Shown here piece by piece: positions 7,275 to 15,063 of a DNA stretch of 16,435 bases. Numbering within the stretch: position 1 is the first letter of the stretch; each line of letters starts with the position of its first letter. Both the position numbers and the translations under genes were made by a program. The notes under the pieces were generated by a model. The model searched no databases. It was given only the letters and a program-made list of their open reading frames with translations, and was not told the DNA's origin. Source of the stretch: Parabacteroides sp. AM08-6 (GTDB taxonomy: Bacteria > Bacteroidota > Bacteroidia > Bacteroidales > Tannerellaceae); NCBI RefSeq assembly GCF_003473295.1, contig NZ_QRMP01000033.1, positions 19,708 through 36,142 on the forward strand, given 5' to 3'.

Positions 7275-8732
7275 ATGAAGATTACTGATTTAAAACCTGA
7301 AATCGTCTGGAAGTTCTTCCACCAGGTAACACAAGTTCCTCGTCCTTCGAAGAAGGAAGGTAAAATGATTGAATTCCTCGAATCTTTTGCCAAAGAGTAC
7401 AAAATAGCTATCAAAAAGGATGCCGTCGGAAATATCCTGATGTCGAAACCTGCCACTCCCGGCAAAGAAAATTTACCGGTTGTCGTTCTGCAATCGCACA
7501 TGGATATGGTCTGTGAGAAAAATAACGGTACTGTCCATGATTTCGATACCGACCCGATTGAAACAATTGTAGATGGGGATTGGCTACGTGCCAACGGGAC
7601 AACACTAGGGGCCGACAATGGTATAGGAGTTGCCGCCGAACTGGCTATCCTGGCATCCAACGATATTGAACACGGACCGATAGAATGCCTATTTACCGTC
7701 GATGAAGAAACAGGATTGACCGGAGCCAAAGCTATCCAAAAAGGATTCATGACCGGAGATATTCTATTGAACCTCGACAGCGAAGACGAAGGTGAAATTT
7801 TTATGGGCTGTGCTGGAGGCAAAGATACACAAGCCGTATTCCATTATGAACCGGTACAAACTAATCCAGGCATGCAATATTTCGTCATCGATGTAAAAGG
7901 GTTGAACGGTGGCCATTCCGGTGGAGAAATACACAAAGGGCTGGGCAATGCCAATAAAATATTGATTCGCTTTTTGTACCTGTTGAACGAGAATGTAGAT
8001 TTTACACTTTGCTCCATCAACGGCGGAAATCTTAGAAATGCCATTGCACGTGAAGCACAAGCTGTTATCGGTCTGCAACCGGAAAATAAAGAAACGGTTC
8101 GTATCTTGCTGAATCATTATGCTGCCGATATCGAAAACGAACTTAAACAAGTAGATCCGAATGTCCGGATTTCTATGGAGTCGACCGAATGTCCGAAAAC
8201 ATGTATCTGCAACGCCTGGAAAGAAAAAATAATCTGGGCTATACATGCTTGTCCGCACGGCGTAATCGGTATGAGCCACGATATCGAAGGGCTGGTGGAA
8301 ACATCGACCAATCTGGCATCCGTAAAAATGGGTCCGGATAATACAATTATTGTCGGTACAAGCCAGCGCAGTTCTATCGAATCTTGTAAAAACATGATTG
8401 CCAACCAAGTAGCCTCCGTATTCAAGCTGGCAGGCGCAGTAGTTACACATGGCGACGGCTATCCGGGATGGGCTCCAAACCCGAACTCTAAGATTTTGAA
8501 GGTCGCACAAGAAACCTATAAACGTTTATTTAACAAAGAGGCTAAAATTATGGCAATTCATGCCGGATTGGAGTGCGGTTTATTCCTCGAAAAATATCCA
8601 AATCTGGATATGATTTCTTTCGGACCGACACTTCGTGACGTACATTCACCCAATGAACGCATACAAATTGATACAGTTGGTTTGTGGTGGTCTCATTTAC
8701 TCGAACTATTAAAGAGCATCCCCGCAAAATAA
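7275..8732 (+). CDS. pepD: Aminoacyl-histidine dipeptidase (M20 family, PepD)
   Basis: This is a 485-residue M20 metallopeptidase, the same length as E. coli PepD. It is a cytosolic di-zinc enzyme that cleaves dipeptides such as Xaa-His. Visible active-site residues are His75 and Asp77 (SHMDMVCEKN), the bridging Asp114 (LGADNGIG), the catalytic Glu144 with metal-binding Glu145 (VDEETGLTGA), Asp168 (LNLDSED) and the late His in IHAGLECGLF. A lid/dimerisation domain lies in the middle (GLNGGHSGGEIHKG). There is no signal peptide. It stands alone: the upstream gene is divergent and a terminator follows 20 bases after the stop. Confidence 0.95.
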   Translation: MKITDLKPEIVWKFFHQVTQVPRPSKKEGKMIEFLESFAKEYKIAIKKDAVGNILMSKPATPGKENLPVVVLQSHMDMVCEKNNGTVHDFDTDPIETIVDGDWLRANGTTLGADNGIGVAAELAILASNDIEHGPIECLFTVDEETGLTGAKAIQKGFMTGDILLNLDSEDEGEIFMGCAGGKDTQAVFHYEPVQTNPGMQYFVIDVKGLNGGHSGGEIHKGLGNANKILIRFLYLLNENVDFTLCSINGGNLRNAIAREAQAVIGLQPENKETVRILLNHYAADIENELKQVDPNVRISMESTECPKTCICNAWKEKIIWAIHACPHGVIGMSHDIEGLVETSTNLASVKMGPDNTIIVGTSQRSSIESCKNMIANQVASVFKLAGAVVTHGDGYPGWAPNPNSKILKVAQETYKRLFNKEAKIMAIHAGLECGLFLEKYPNLDMISFGPTLRDVHSPNERIQIDTVGLWWSHLLELLKSIPAK

Positions 8733-8752
8733 AACGATAATTTATCCGTTAT

Positions 8753-8797
8753 AAAAAGAGGATTAACATTTTCAAGGTGTTTCTCCTCTTTTTTTAT
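8753..8797 (+). terminator. Intrinsic terminator of pepD
   Basis: AAAAAGAGGA (8753-8762) pairs perfectly with TCCTCTTTTT (8784-8793), and the T run continues to 8795. The 21-base loop contains a further short inner stem, AACA with TGTT. It starts 20 bases after the pepD stop codon. Confidence 0.8.
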
Positions 8798-8885
8798 GTT
8801 AATGCCTGAAAACTTATTTATAATTAAATTGTTTATAGATTATTAAACAAGAACACAAAGGCATTTTTATTAATATTTGAATAAA

Positions 8886-10361
8886 ATGAAAAGATTAGCT
8901 GCACCGTTACTCATACTACTCACAATGGCATTCAACTTGTTGTCATGCAACGAATTGGACGAAAACTACTCGACCAATCCCAACCATCGTCTGAGTTTTT
9001 CGGCCGATACGCTTTCTTTCGATACCGTATTCACGACTATCGGTTCCGCAACCAAAGAATTTATGATATACAATCAGAACAACCAGCCTTTATTAATTAG
9101 CGAAATCATGCTGGCCAGCGGAGAAGCAACCGGTTTTCGTATAAATGTAGACGGGCGGAAAGGTGATTATTTTCAGGATATCAGAATACAGGCAAAAGAT
9201 AGTTTATATGTATTTGTGGAAGTAACGGTCAATCCGAATCAGGAAAATCAACCGTTACTGGTTGACGATTCCGTTCTTTTCACGACAAATGGCATCAAAC
9301 AATCCGTCAGGCTGGAGGCCTACGGGCAAAATGTCCATTTATACAAAGGCGGACTCGTTCTGGAAAAAGACACACATTTCGCAGCAGATTTACCTTATCT
9401 GATTTATGACAGTCTGACAATTGCTAAAGGTACAACGCTTGATATTGCTCCCGGGGCCATTCTATATATGCACGATAAAGCAAAAATAATCAATGACGGA
9501 ACAATCGTGGCCAAAGGTACACGCGAAAAATCTATTCAATTCCGTGGAGACCGCTTGGACTTCATCCTGAACGACATACTGCCTTATGACCGGACACCCG
9601 GACAATGGGGAGGCATTTTCTTTCGAGCCGAAAGCTTCGACAACGTAATGGATAATGTGATTATCAAAAACGGGACCAATGGATTGACTTTCGAAGAATC
9701 ATCGCCGGAACAATCCAAGTTGAAAATCAATAATTCGCAAATCACCAATATGAGCCAGAACCTGTTCTTCGCACTCAATTGCAATATTGAAGTAATCAAT
9801 ACGGAATTGAGCAATGCCGGAGGGAGTGTTGTTATGCTGATAGGAGGAGAATACAATTTCATCCATTGTACATTGGCTAATTATATCACATTGGCTAAAA
9901 GAACTCTTCCGTGTCTCACTCTATCGAATAATGCAAACAACATTAATTATCCCATGAATGCGACATTCGAAAACTGTATGATTGACGGAAGTTTCGCTTC
10001 CGGTAAGAAAGAAGAGAAATACAAAGGGGAAATGAATCTCTCTATTTCCGACGGTACGACTTTCGACTATATTTTCAATCATTGTGTCATCAAATCGAAA
10101 GGTGACAATAATACGCAGTTCACCAACGTGATATTTACAGACGTCAGTCCGTCATACCGGCTGAAAGGAGGCGAAAAAAATAAATATGAATTTGATTTCC
10201 GTCCGGACTCGTTAACCTCATTAGGAGTGGGCAAGGCTGATTTATTCGTTACTCAAAAATATCCGATAGACCGTTACGGTATAAACCGTTTGACTAATGA
10301 CGGACCGGATATAGGAGCTTACGAGTTTGTTCCGAAAGAAGACGAAGAAAAAAACAACTAA
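8886..10361 (+). CDS. Right-handed parallel beta-helix lipoprotein
   Basis: This is a 491-residue protein that starts with a lipoprotein signal peptide: basic MKR, a hydrophobic core, and the lipobox LLSC with lipidated Cys21. After it come acidic and polar residues (NELDENYS). Residues about 35-150 look like an Ig-like/ASH-type beta sandwich (SFDTVF, SATKEFMIYNQNNQPLLISEI). The rest carries beta-helix rungs rich in Asn, Ile and Gly (IDGSFASG-type turns, VIIKNGTNGLTFEESS) and ends with DIGAYEFV, a common C-terminal signature of such helices. An upstream in-frame TTG at 8877 exists, but the ATG at 8886 places the signal peptide properly. It is probably anchored in the outer membrane; beta-helices often bind or cleave polysaccharides, but no catalytic residues can be named. 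The secreted nuclease/phosphatase-fold gene follows after 6 bases. Confidence 0.85.
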   Translation: MKRLAAPLLILLTMAFNLLSCNELDENYSTNPNHRLSFSADTLSFDTVFTTIGSATKEFMIYNQNNQPLLISEIMLASGEATGFRINVDGRKGDYFQDIRIQAKDSLYVFVEVTVNPNQENQPLLVDDSVLFTTNGIKQSVRLEAYGQNVHLYKGGLVLEKDTHFAADLPYLIYDSLTIAKGTTLDIAPGAILYMHDKAKIINDGTIVAKGTREKSIQFRGDRLDFILNDILPYDRTPGQWGGIFFRAESFDNVMDNVIIKNGTNGLTFEESSPEQSKLKINNSQITNMSQNLFFALNCNIEVINTELSNAGGSVVMLIGGEYNFIHCTLANYITLAKRTLPCLTLSNNANNINYPMNATFENCMIDGSFASGKKEEKYKGEMNLSISDGTTFDYIFNHCVIKSKGDNNTQFTNVIFTDVSPSYRLKGGEKNKYEFDFRPDSLTSLGVGKADLFVTQKYPIDRYGINRLTNDGPDIGAYEFVPKEDEEKNN

Positions 10362-10367
10362 TAAACT

Positions 10368-11405
10368 ATGCTGAAAATCTTAACTATGACATTTTTCTTA
10401 CTTCTGGCATCTCTTTCGCTTCCGGCCCAGCAGTTGTTCAGGGTAATGAGCTACAATGTGGAAAATCTTTTCGACACAGAAGATAATCCGGATAAAGCGG
10501 ACGAGGAATTTCTACCTTCAGGCAACCGGCATTGGACAAAAGGACGTTATTATCATAAACTACAACAAATAGCCCGCGTAATCAGTGCTGCCGGGGAATG
10601 GGATACTCCCGCTCTGGTCGGCCTTTGCGAAGTAGAAAACGATTCTGTCATGTTTCACCTACTTCATCGTACACCTCTCAAACAACAACATTACCGGTAT
10701 TGCATGACACATGGTGAAGATACGCGCGGTATCAATGTCGCACTACTTTACCAACGGGATAAATTTCGATATATTGGCCAAAAGGAGTATCCGGTTCGTT
10801 TTAGCAGGGAAAAACATAAACATACCCGGAATATTCTACATGTATGGGGAGAAGTCATCAGTGGCAATCTATTAGATGTATTTGTTTGCCATTTTCCTTC
10901 TCGTTACGGAGGTGAAAAAGAAAGTGAAAACGACCGCTTCGATGCCGCCCGCACTCTACGGATTTTATGTGATTCATTACAGAAAATTCGTATTTTTCCG
11001 CAAATCCTGATTATGGGTGATTTTAATGATACACCCGAAAATGAAAGTATCCGCCGGATATTATCTGCCGTTCCACTCTCCGAGCAGGACAATTCCTCTT
11101 CTTCCGCACTCTATAATCTTTTTGCGGACCCGCACATTTTAAATCATCACGGAAGCCATAAATATCAAGGAGAATGGAGCCAATTGGATCAAATCATTGT
11201 TTCAGGTAATCTAGTGGACAAAGCAACCTCCATGCACATCAAAACCGGAAGTATCCGGATATTTGCACCCGATTTCCTCTTTACAAACGACAAAACCTGG
11301 CGCGGGAAACGTACCTTACGTACTTTTTATGGTTTTAAATATGAGGGAGGATATAGCGATCATCTCCCACTTATTGTCGACTTTTTTGTATCTTTGTCGC
11401 ATTAA
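10368..11405 (+). CDS. Secreted endonuclease/exonuclease/phosphatase family protein
   Basis: This is a 345-residue protein. Residues 1-20 are a signal peptide ending LSLPA/QQ, so the enzyme acts outside the cytoplasm. The DNase I-like fold motifs appear in order: SYNVENLFD (Asn30), metal-binding LCEVEN (Glu88), CHFPSR (His175), GDFND (Asp218, Asn220) and the closing GYSDHLP (Asp331, His332). These are the full set of active-site residues, so it should be an active metal-dependent phosphodiesterase or phosphomonoesterase. Whether the substrate is DNA, a phospholipid headgroup or a phosphorylated sugar cannot be read from sequence. It follows the beta-helix lipoprotein after 6 bases, and the promoter of the M23 gene is embedded in its last codons. 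Confidence 0.88.
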   Translation: MLKILTMTFFLLLASLSLPAQQLFRVMSYNVENLFDTEDNPDKADEEFLPSGNRHWTKGRYYHKLQQIARVISAAGEWDTPALVGLCEVENDSVMFHLLHRTPLKQQHYRYCMTHGEDTRGINVALLYQRDKFRYIGQKEYPVRFSREKHKHTRNILHVWGEVISGNLLDVFVCHFPSRYGGEKESENDRFDAARTLRILCDSLQKIRIFPQILIMGDFNDTPENESIRRILSAVPLSEQDNSSSSALYNLFADPHILNHHGSHKYQGEWSQLDQIIVSGNLVDKATSMHIKTGSIRIFAPDFLFTNDKTWRGKRTLRTFYGFKYEGGYSDHLPLIVDFFVSLSH

Positions 11406-11415
11406 CATTCGACAA
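11389..11415 (+). promoter_or_regulatory. Promoter of the M23 peptidase inside the preceding gene
   Basis: TATCTTTG at 11389-11396 matches TAnnTTTG exactly and would start transcription near 11402, giving a leader of about 16 bases before the ATG at 11419. It overlaps the last codons (SLSH-stop) of the upstream gene. The hexamer TTGTCG occurs at 11374-11379 and 11394-11399, and its inverse CGACAA at 11410-11415, so the -7/start region lies inside a 6-bp inverted repeat. No good -33 box is seen. Confidence 0.5.
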
Positions 11416-11418
11416 GAC

Positions 11419-13104
11419 ATGCGATTACATACTTTCATAATAGGCCTTTGCCTGCTTGCCAGTAATGGATACCACTCCATCTGCGCCCAACAACTCCGTC
11501 AGCCCCTTGATATTCCTATTTTATTGAGCGGGAATTTCGGGGAGTTAAGGAGCAATCATTTTCATTCAGGTATAGATTTCAAAACTCAAGGAGCAGAAGG
11601 GAAAGCCGTTCATGCGGTCCAGGATGGCTATGTTTCGCGCATATCCGTCAGTCCGTGGGGATATGGAAACGGACTTTATCTGACCCATCCGGACGGCACT
11701 ACCACCGTATACGGTCATCTTCAGAGATACGCACCCAAAATTGCAGATTATGTCAAAGCCCGGCAATATGAGCAAGAGAGTTTCAATGTAAACTTGGTAC
11801 TCACACCGGAGCTGATACCGGTTAAACGCGGTGAAATAGTAGCTTATAGCGGAAACACCGGTGGCTCTGCCGGACCACATCTCCATTTTGAAGTACGCGA
11901 CACAGAAAATGAAGAAGTTTTAGATCCCCTCGATTTCTTTAAAGAAAAAATAACGGATACGCAGCCTCCTAAAATTCAAGGGGTTTTGATTTTCCCGATA
12001 GAAGGGAAAGGGGTCGTAAACGGTAGTAATCGGAAACTTGAACTCAAGCCTGTCACGGCTAAAAACGGGAAACAGACCCTAACCGGGAAAATCGAAGCCT
12101 GGGGAGATATCGGACTTGCGGTAAAAGCGTACGATTATATGGATAATACGACCAATTTTTACGGAATAAGAGACATCACACTTCGCTTGGATAGCCAGAT
12201 TATCTATCACAGCAACCTGAATCGTTTTGCGTTTAGCGAAAGTCGTTTTTTAAATAGCTATACCGATTATGAAGAATGGAAAAAACACCGCTCCTTCTAT
12301 ATGCGTAGCTTTGTAGAACCCGGCAACCGTCTTCGTTTCATAGAGAGCTTCAAGCGGGGTATTATCCATATCGACGAGCAGAAAACATACCATCTGACTT
12401 ATAGCCTGTCGGATGCATTCGGCAACACAACCCAACTATCCGTCTGGATAGACGGTAAAGAACAACCTGTCCCGGAACCGGATAGGGAAGGACGGGGATT
12501 ATTTCACTGGGGAAGTGATAACCGCTTCGGAGCCAAAGGCATCCGGCTCACAATTCCGAAAGGTAATTTATATAATGACTTCTATTTTCATTACACCGTT
12601 AAAGAAGATAGCACAGCATTGGCTGCCACTCATATTCTGCATGATTCCCCTCTCCCTTTTCACAATACAGCTCGACTCTCATTGCGTTTGCAAACAGATA
12701 CGTTGGCAGACAAAAAACAGTATGGCATCGTCCGCTATCAAAACGGGCATCCTTCTTGGATAGGCGGTTCTTACCGAAACGGTTGGATTGATGCCGACAT
12801 CCGTGAATTAGGAGAATACTCTATCGGCCAAGATACAAAAGCACCGACTATCACCCCTATTCAGGCAAACACATGGATAAGCAAACAGGCATTCGTATTC
12901 CAACTATCCGACAATCTTAGCGGCGTACAGACCTATAGGGGAGAAATAGACGGGCAATATGTTCTTTTCGAAATGAATAACCGCTCCGTCATCACTTATA
13001 AATTTGATAAAGAGCGTCTCCAGCGAGGAGAACACGAACTAAGACTGGTTGTGACAGACACAGCCGGAAACCAATCGGAATATACACAATCTTTTGTCTG
13101 GTAA
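11419..13104 (+). CDS. Exported M23 (LytM-type) metallopeptidase
   Basis: This is a 561-residue protein when begun at the ATG at 11419. The open frame extends back to 11263, but that would place about 50 non-signal residues before a clear signal peptide (MRLHTFIIGLCLLASNGYHSICA/Q), inside the upstream gene. The M23 domain is at about 25-170: zinc ligands His49 and Asp53 (FHSGIDF), and His154 and His156 (GPHLHFE). All are present, so it should cleave peptidoglycan cross-bridges. The remaining roughly 390 residues are beta-rich, with tandem Ig-like stretches (KAYDYMDNTTNFYGI, YSLSDAFGNTTQLSVW, LVVTDTAGNQSEY), and are probably a targeting or regulatory part. It is located in the periplasm or at the cell surface. 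No terminator separates it from the gene before it, so it may be read both from its own promoter and by read-through. Confidence 0.9.
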   Translation: MRLHTFIIGLCLLASNGYHSICAQQLRQPLDIPILLSGNFGELRSNHFHSGIDFKTQGAEGKAVHAVQDGYVSRISVSPWGYGNGLYLTHPDGTTTVYGHLQRYAPKIADYVKARQYEQESFNVNLVLTPELIPVKRGEIVAYSGNTGGSAGPHLHFEVRDTENEEVLDPLDFFKEKITDTQPPKIQGVLIFPIEGKGVVNGSNRKLELKPVTAKNGKQTLTGKIEAWGDIGLAVKAYDYMDNTTNFYGIRDITLRLDSQIIYHSNLNRFAFSESRFLNSYTDYEEWKKHRSFYMRSFVEPGNRLRFIESFKRGIIHIDEQKTYHLTYSLSDAFGNTTQLSVWIDGKEQPVPEPDREGRGLFHWGSDNRFGAKGIRLTIPKGNLYNDFYFHYTVKEDSTALAATHILHDSPLPFHNTARLSLRLQTDTLADKKQYGIVRYQNGHPSWIGGSYRNGWIDADIRELGEYSIGQDTKAPTITPIQANTWISKQAFVFQLSDNLSGVQTYRGEIDGQYVLFEMNNRSVITYKFDKERLQRGEHELRLVVTDTAGNQSEYTQSFVW

Positions 13105-13142
13105 GGAAACGCTGTCTTTTATTCAAAAATAAGTACCGGACA

Positions 13143-13172
13143 TTTGCATTAGACGATTTATTCGTATATTTG
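13143..13172 (+). promoter_or_regulatory. Promoter of the phosphohexomutase gene
   Basis: TATATTTG at 13165-13172 matches the -7 consensus TAnnTTTG. TTTG at 13143-13146 lies 18 bases upstream, close to the usual 19-20 spacing for the -33 box. The predicted start near 13179 gives a leader of about 40 bases. Confidence 0.6.
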
Positions 13173-13219
13173 TTTCCTTCAAAATAAAAGAATAAACAAC
13201 ATTAGCAAGACATAAGCTC

Positions 13220-14968
13220 ATGGAGAATAAAGATCTGTTAGAAATGGTAAGAAGCAAAGCACAAAGCTGGCTTACAAAAAGTTATGACGCTGAAACACGT
13301 GCACAAGTACAGGCTCTTCTGGATAATGAAGATCCGACGGAACTCATCGAATCATTCTATAAAGACCTGGAATTCGGCACAGGTGGCTTAAGGGGTATCA
13401 TGGGAGTAGGTTCGAATCGTATGAACATTTATACGGTCGGTGCAGCCACACAAGGATTATCCAATTACCTGAAAAAGGAATTTGCAGACCTGAATGAAAT
13501 CAAAGTGGTTATCGGTCACGACTGCCGTAACAACAGCCGCAAATTTGCTGAAATCTCTGCCGATATCTTCTCAGCCAACGGGATTAAAGTCTATCTGTTC
13601 GAAGACCTTCGTCCGACACCGGAAATGTCGTACACAATCCGCAAGTTGGGATGCCAGAGCGGTATTATCCTGACTGCTTCGCACAATCCAAAAGAATACA
13701 ACGGCTACAAAGCTTATTGGGACGATGGTGCACAAATGATTGCCCCACACGATAAGAACACAATTGCCGAAGTAAATAAGATTCGAAATGCCAGTGAAAT
13801 CAAATTCAAAGGAAATCAGGAACTGATTGAAATAATCGGGCAGGAAATAGACAAACAATATATCAACGACCTGACAAAGATTTCATTATCTCCGGAAGCA
13901 ATTTCCCGCCATCACGACATGAAAATCGTATACACGCCTATTCACGGGACAGGTGTTCGTCTAATCCCTGCTACTTTGAAGGCATTTGGATTCACAAACA
14001 TTATCCATGTTCCCGAACAGGATGTCGTAAGCGGTGATTTTCCGACAGTAGTATCTCCGAATCCGGAAGAACCGGCAGCGTTGGCATTGGCTGTTGAAAA
14101 AGCAAAAGAGACGGATGCCGAACTGGTTCTTGCTTCCGACCCAGATGCCGACCGTGTTGGCGCCGCCGTTAAAAATAACGAAGGGGAATGGGTATTGCTC
14201 AACGGCAACCAAACAGCCTTGATGTTCGTTTATTACCTGATTACACGTTGGAAAGAACTGGGTAAAATAAACGGAAAAGAATACATCGTAAAGACAATTG
14301 TCACAACCGAACTCATCCGTACAATCGCCGAGAAGAATGGAGTTGAAGTATACGACGTATACACCGGCTTTAAATGGATTGCCGACGTGATGAAGAAAAA
14401 CGAAGGCAAGAAAAATTATATAGGCGGCGGCGAAGAAAGTTACGGTTTCCTATGCGAAGATTTTGTACGCGACAAAGACGCAGTTTCAGCTTGTGCTATT
14501 CTAGCGGAAATTGCTGCTTGGGCAAAGGACCAGGGCATAACCATGTATCAATTGTTACAAAAAATTTATGTCCAGTACGGTTTCTCAAAAGAAAAAGGCA
14601 TCTCCGTTGTGAAAAAAGGCAAGAGCGGTGCTGAGGAAATCGAAGCGATGATGAAACAATTCCGCGAAAATCCGTTGAAGGAAATCGCCGGTTCACGAGT
14701 TACCCTATTCTATGATTACGCTTCTTTGAAGGGGTATGATTATACCGACAACGAAACATTGTCGCTGGATATGCCGACAACTTCCAATGTATTACAATAT
14801 TTTACGGAAGATAATACAAAAGTGTCTATCCGTCCTTCCGGTACGGAACCGAAAATCAAATTCTACTGCGAAGTCCATTCAAAAGTGAACAGCGTAGACG
14901 AACTACCCGAAGCTGAAAAAGTGGCAACGGAAAAAATCGAAGCAATTAAAGCATCGTTGGGTATTTGA
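13220..14968 (+). CDS. Phosphoglucomutase/phosphomannomutase family phospho-sugar mutase
   Basis: This is a 582-residue alpha-D-phosphohexomutase, near the length of B. subtilis PgcA. All four domain signatures are present in order: the catalytic phosphoserine loop TASHNP with Ser154, the metal loop DPDADR (307-312), the sugar-binding loop GGEESYG (403-409) and the phosphate-binding loop RPSGTEPK (538-545). An N-terminal GTGGLRG motif (53-59) is typical of this long subgroup. It interconverts hexose-1- and hexose-6-phosphates in the cytosol, most probably glucose, feeding glycogen and surface-polysaccharide precursors. Phosphomannomutase or phosphopentomutase activity cannot be excluded. It has its own promoter and a strong terminator 30 bases after the stop, so it is a single-gene unit. 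Confidence 0.94.
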   Translation: MENKDLLEMVRSKAQSWLTKSYDAETRAQVQALLDNEDPTELIESFYKDLEFGTGGLRGIMGVGSNRMNIYTVGAATQGLSNYLKKEFADLNEIKVVIGHDCRNNSRKFAEISADIFSANGIKVYLFEDLRPTPEMSYTIRKLGCQSGIILTASHNPKEYNGYKAYWDDGAQMIAPHDKNTIAEVNKIRNASEIKFKGNQELIEIIGQEIDKQYINDLTKISLSPEAISRHHDMKIVYTPIHGTGVRLIPATLKAFGFTNIIHVPEQDVVSGDFPTVVSPNPEEPAALALAVEKAKETDAELVLASDPDADRVGAAVKNNEGEWVLLNGNQTALMFVYYLITRWKELGKINGKEYIVKTIVTTELIRTIAEKNGVEVYDVYTGFKWIADVMKKNEGKKNYIGGGEESYGFLCEDFVRDKDAVSACAILAEIAAWAKDQGITMYQLLQKIYVQYGFSKEKGISVVKKGKSGAEEIEAMMKQFRENPLKEIAGSRVTLFYDYASLKGYDYTDNETLSLDMPTTSNVLQYFTEDNTKVSIRPSGTEPKIKFYCEVHSKVNSVDELPEAEKVATEKIEAIKASLGI

Positions 14969-14998
14969 TTTTCAAACATAAACGATTTTAATTATTTG

Positions 14999-15044
14999 AA
15001 AAGCCGGAATGACTCGTCTGAACAGATGAACATTCCGGCTTTTT
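14999..15044 (+). terminator. Strong intrinsic terminator after the phosphohexomutase gene
   Basis: AAAAGCCGGAATG (14999-15011) pairs perfectly over 13 bases with CATTCCGGCTTTT (15031-15043), ending in TTTTT. The loop contains a second small stem (CGTC with GATG, allowing a wobble). The hairpin ends only about 19 bases before the next gene's ATG at 15064. Confidence 0.88.
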
Positions 15045-15063
15045 GACTTAAAACTAATATCAG

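Noticed and set aside
7764..8510. 248-codon open frame on the minus strand inside pepD
   Set aside because: It lies wholly antisense to a full, motif-complete PepD; the translation is rich in Cys, His, Tyr and Phe with no recognisable domain, as expected of a shadow frame.
8872..8879. AATATTTG as a -7 element for the beta-helix lipoprotein
   Set aside because: The first base does not match TAnnTTTG and it ends only 6 bases before the ATG, too close for a normal start site.
11263..11418. Upstream extension of the M23 peptidase to 11263
   Set aside because: It would put 52 residues before a clear signal peptide and overlap the upstream gene by over 140 bases; the ATG at 11419 has its own -7 element 22 bases upstream.
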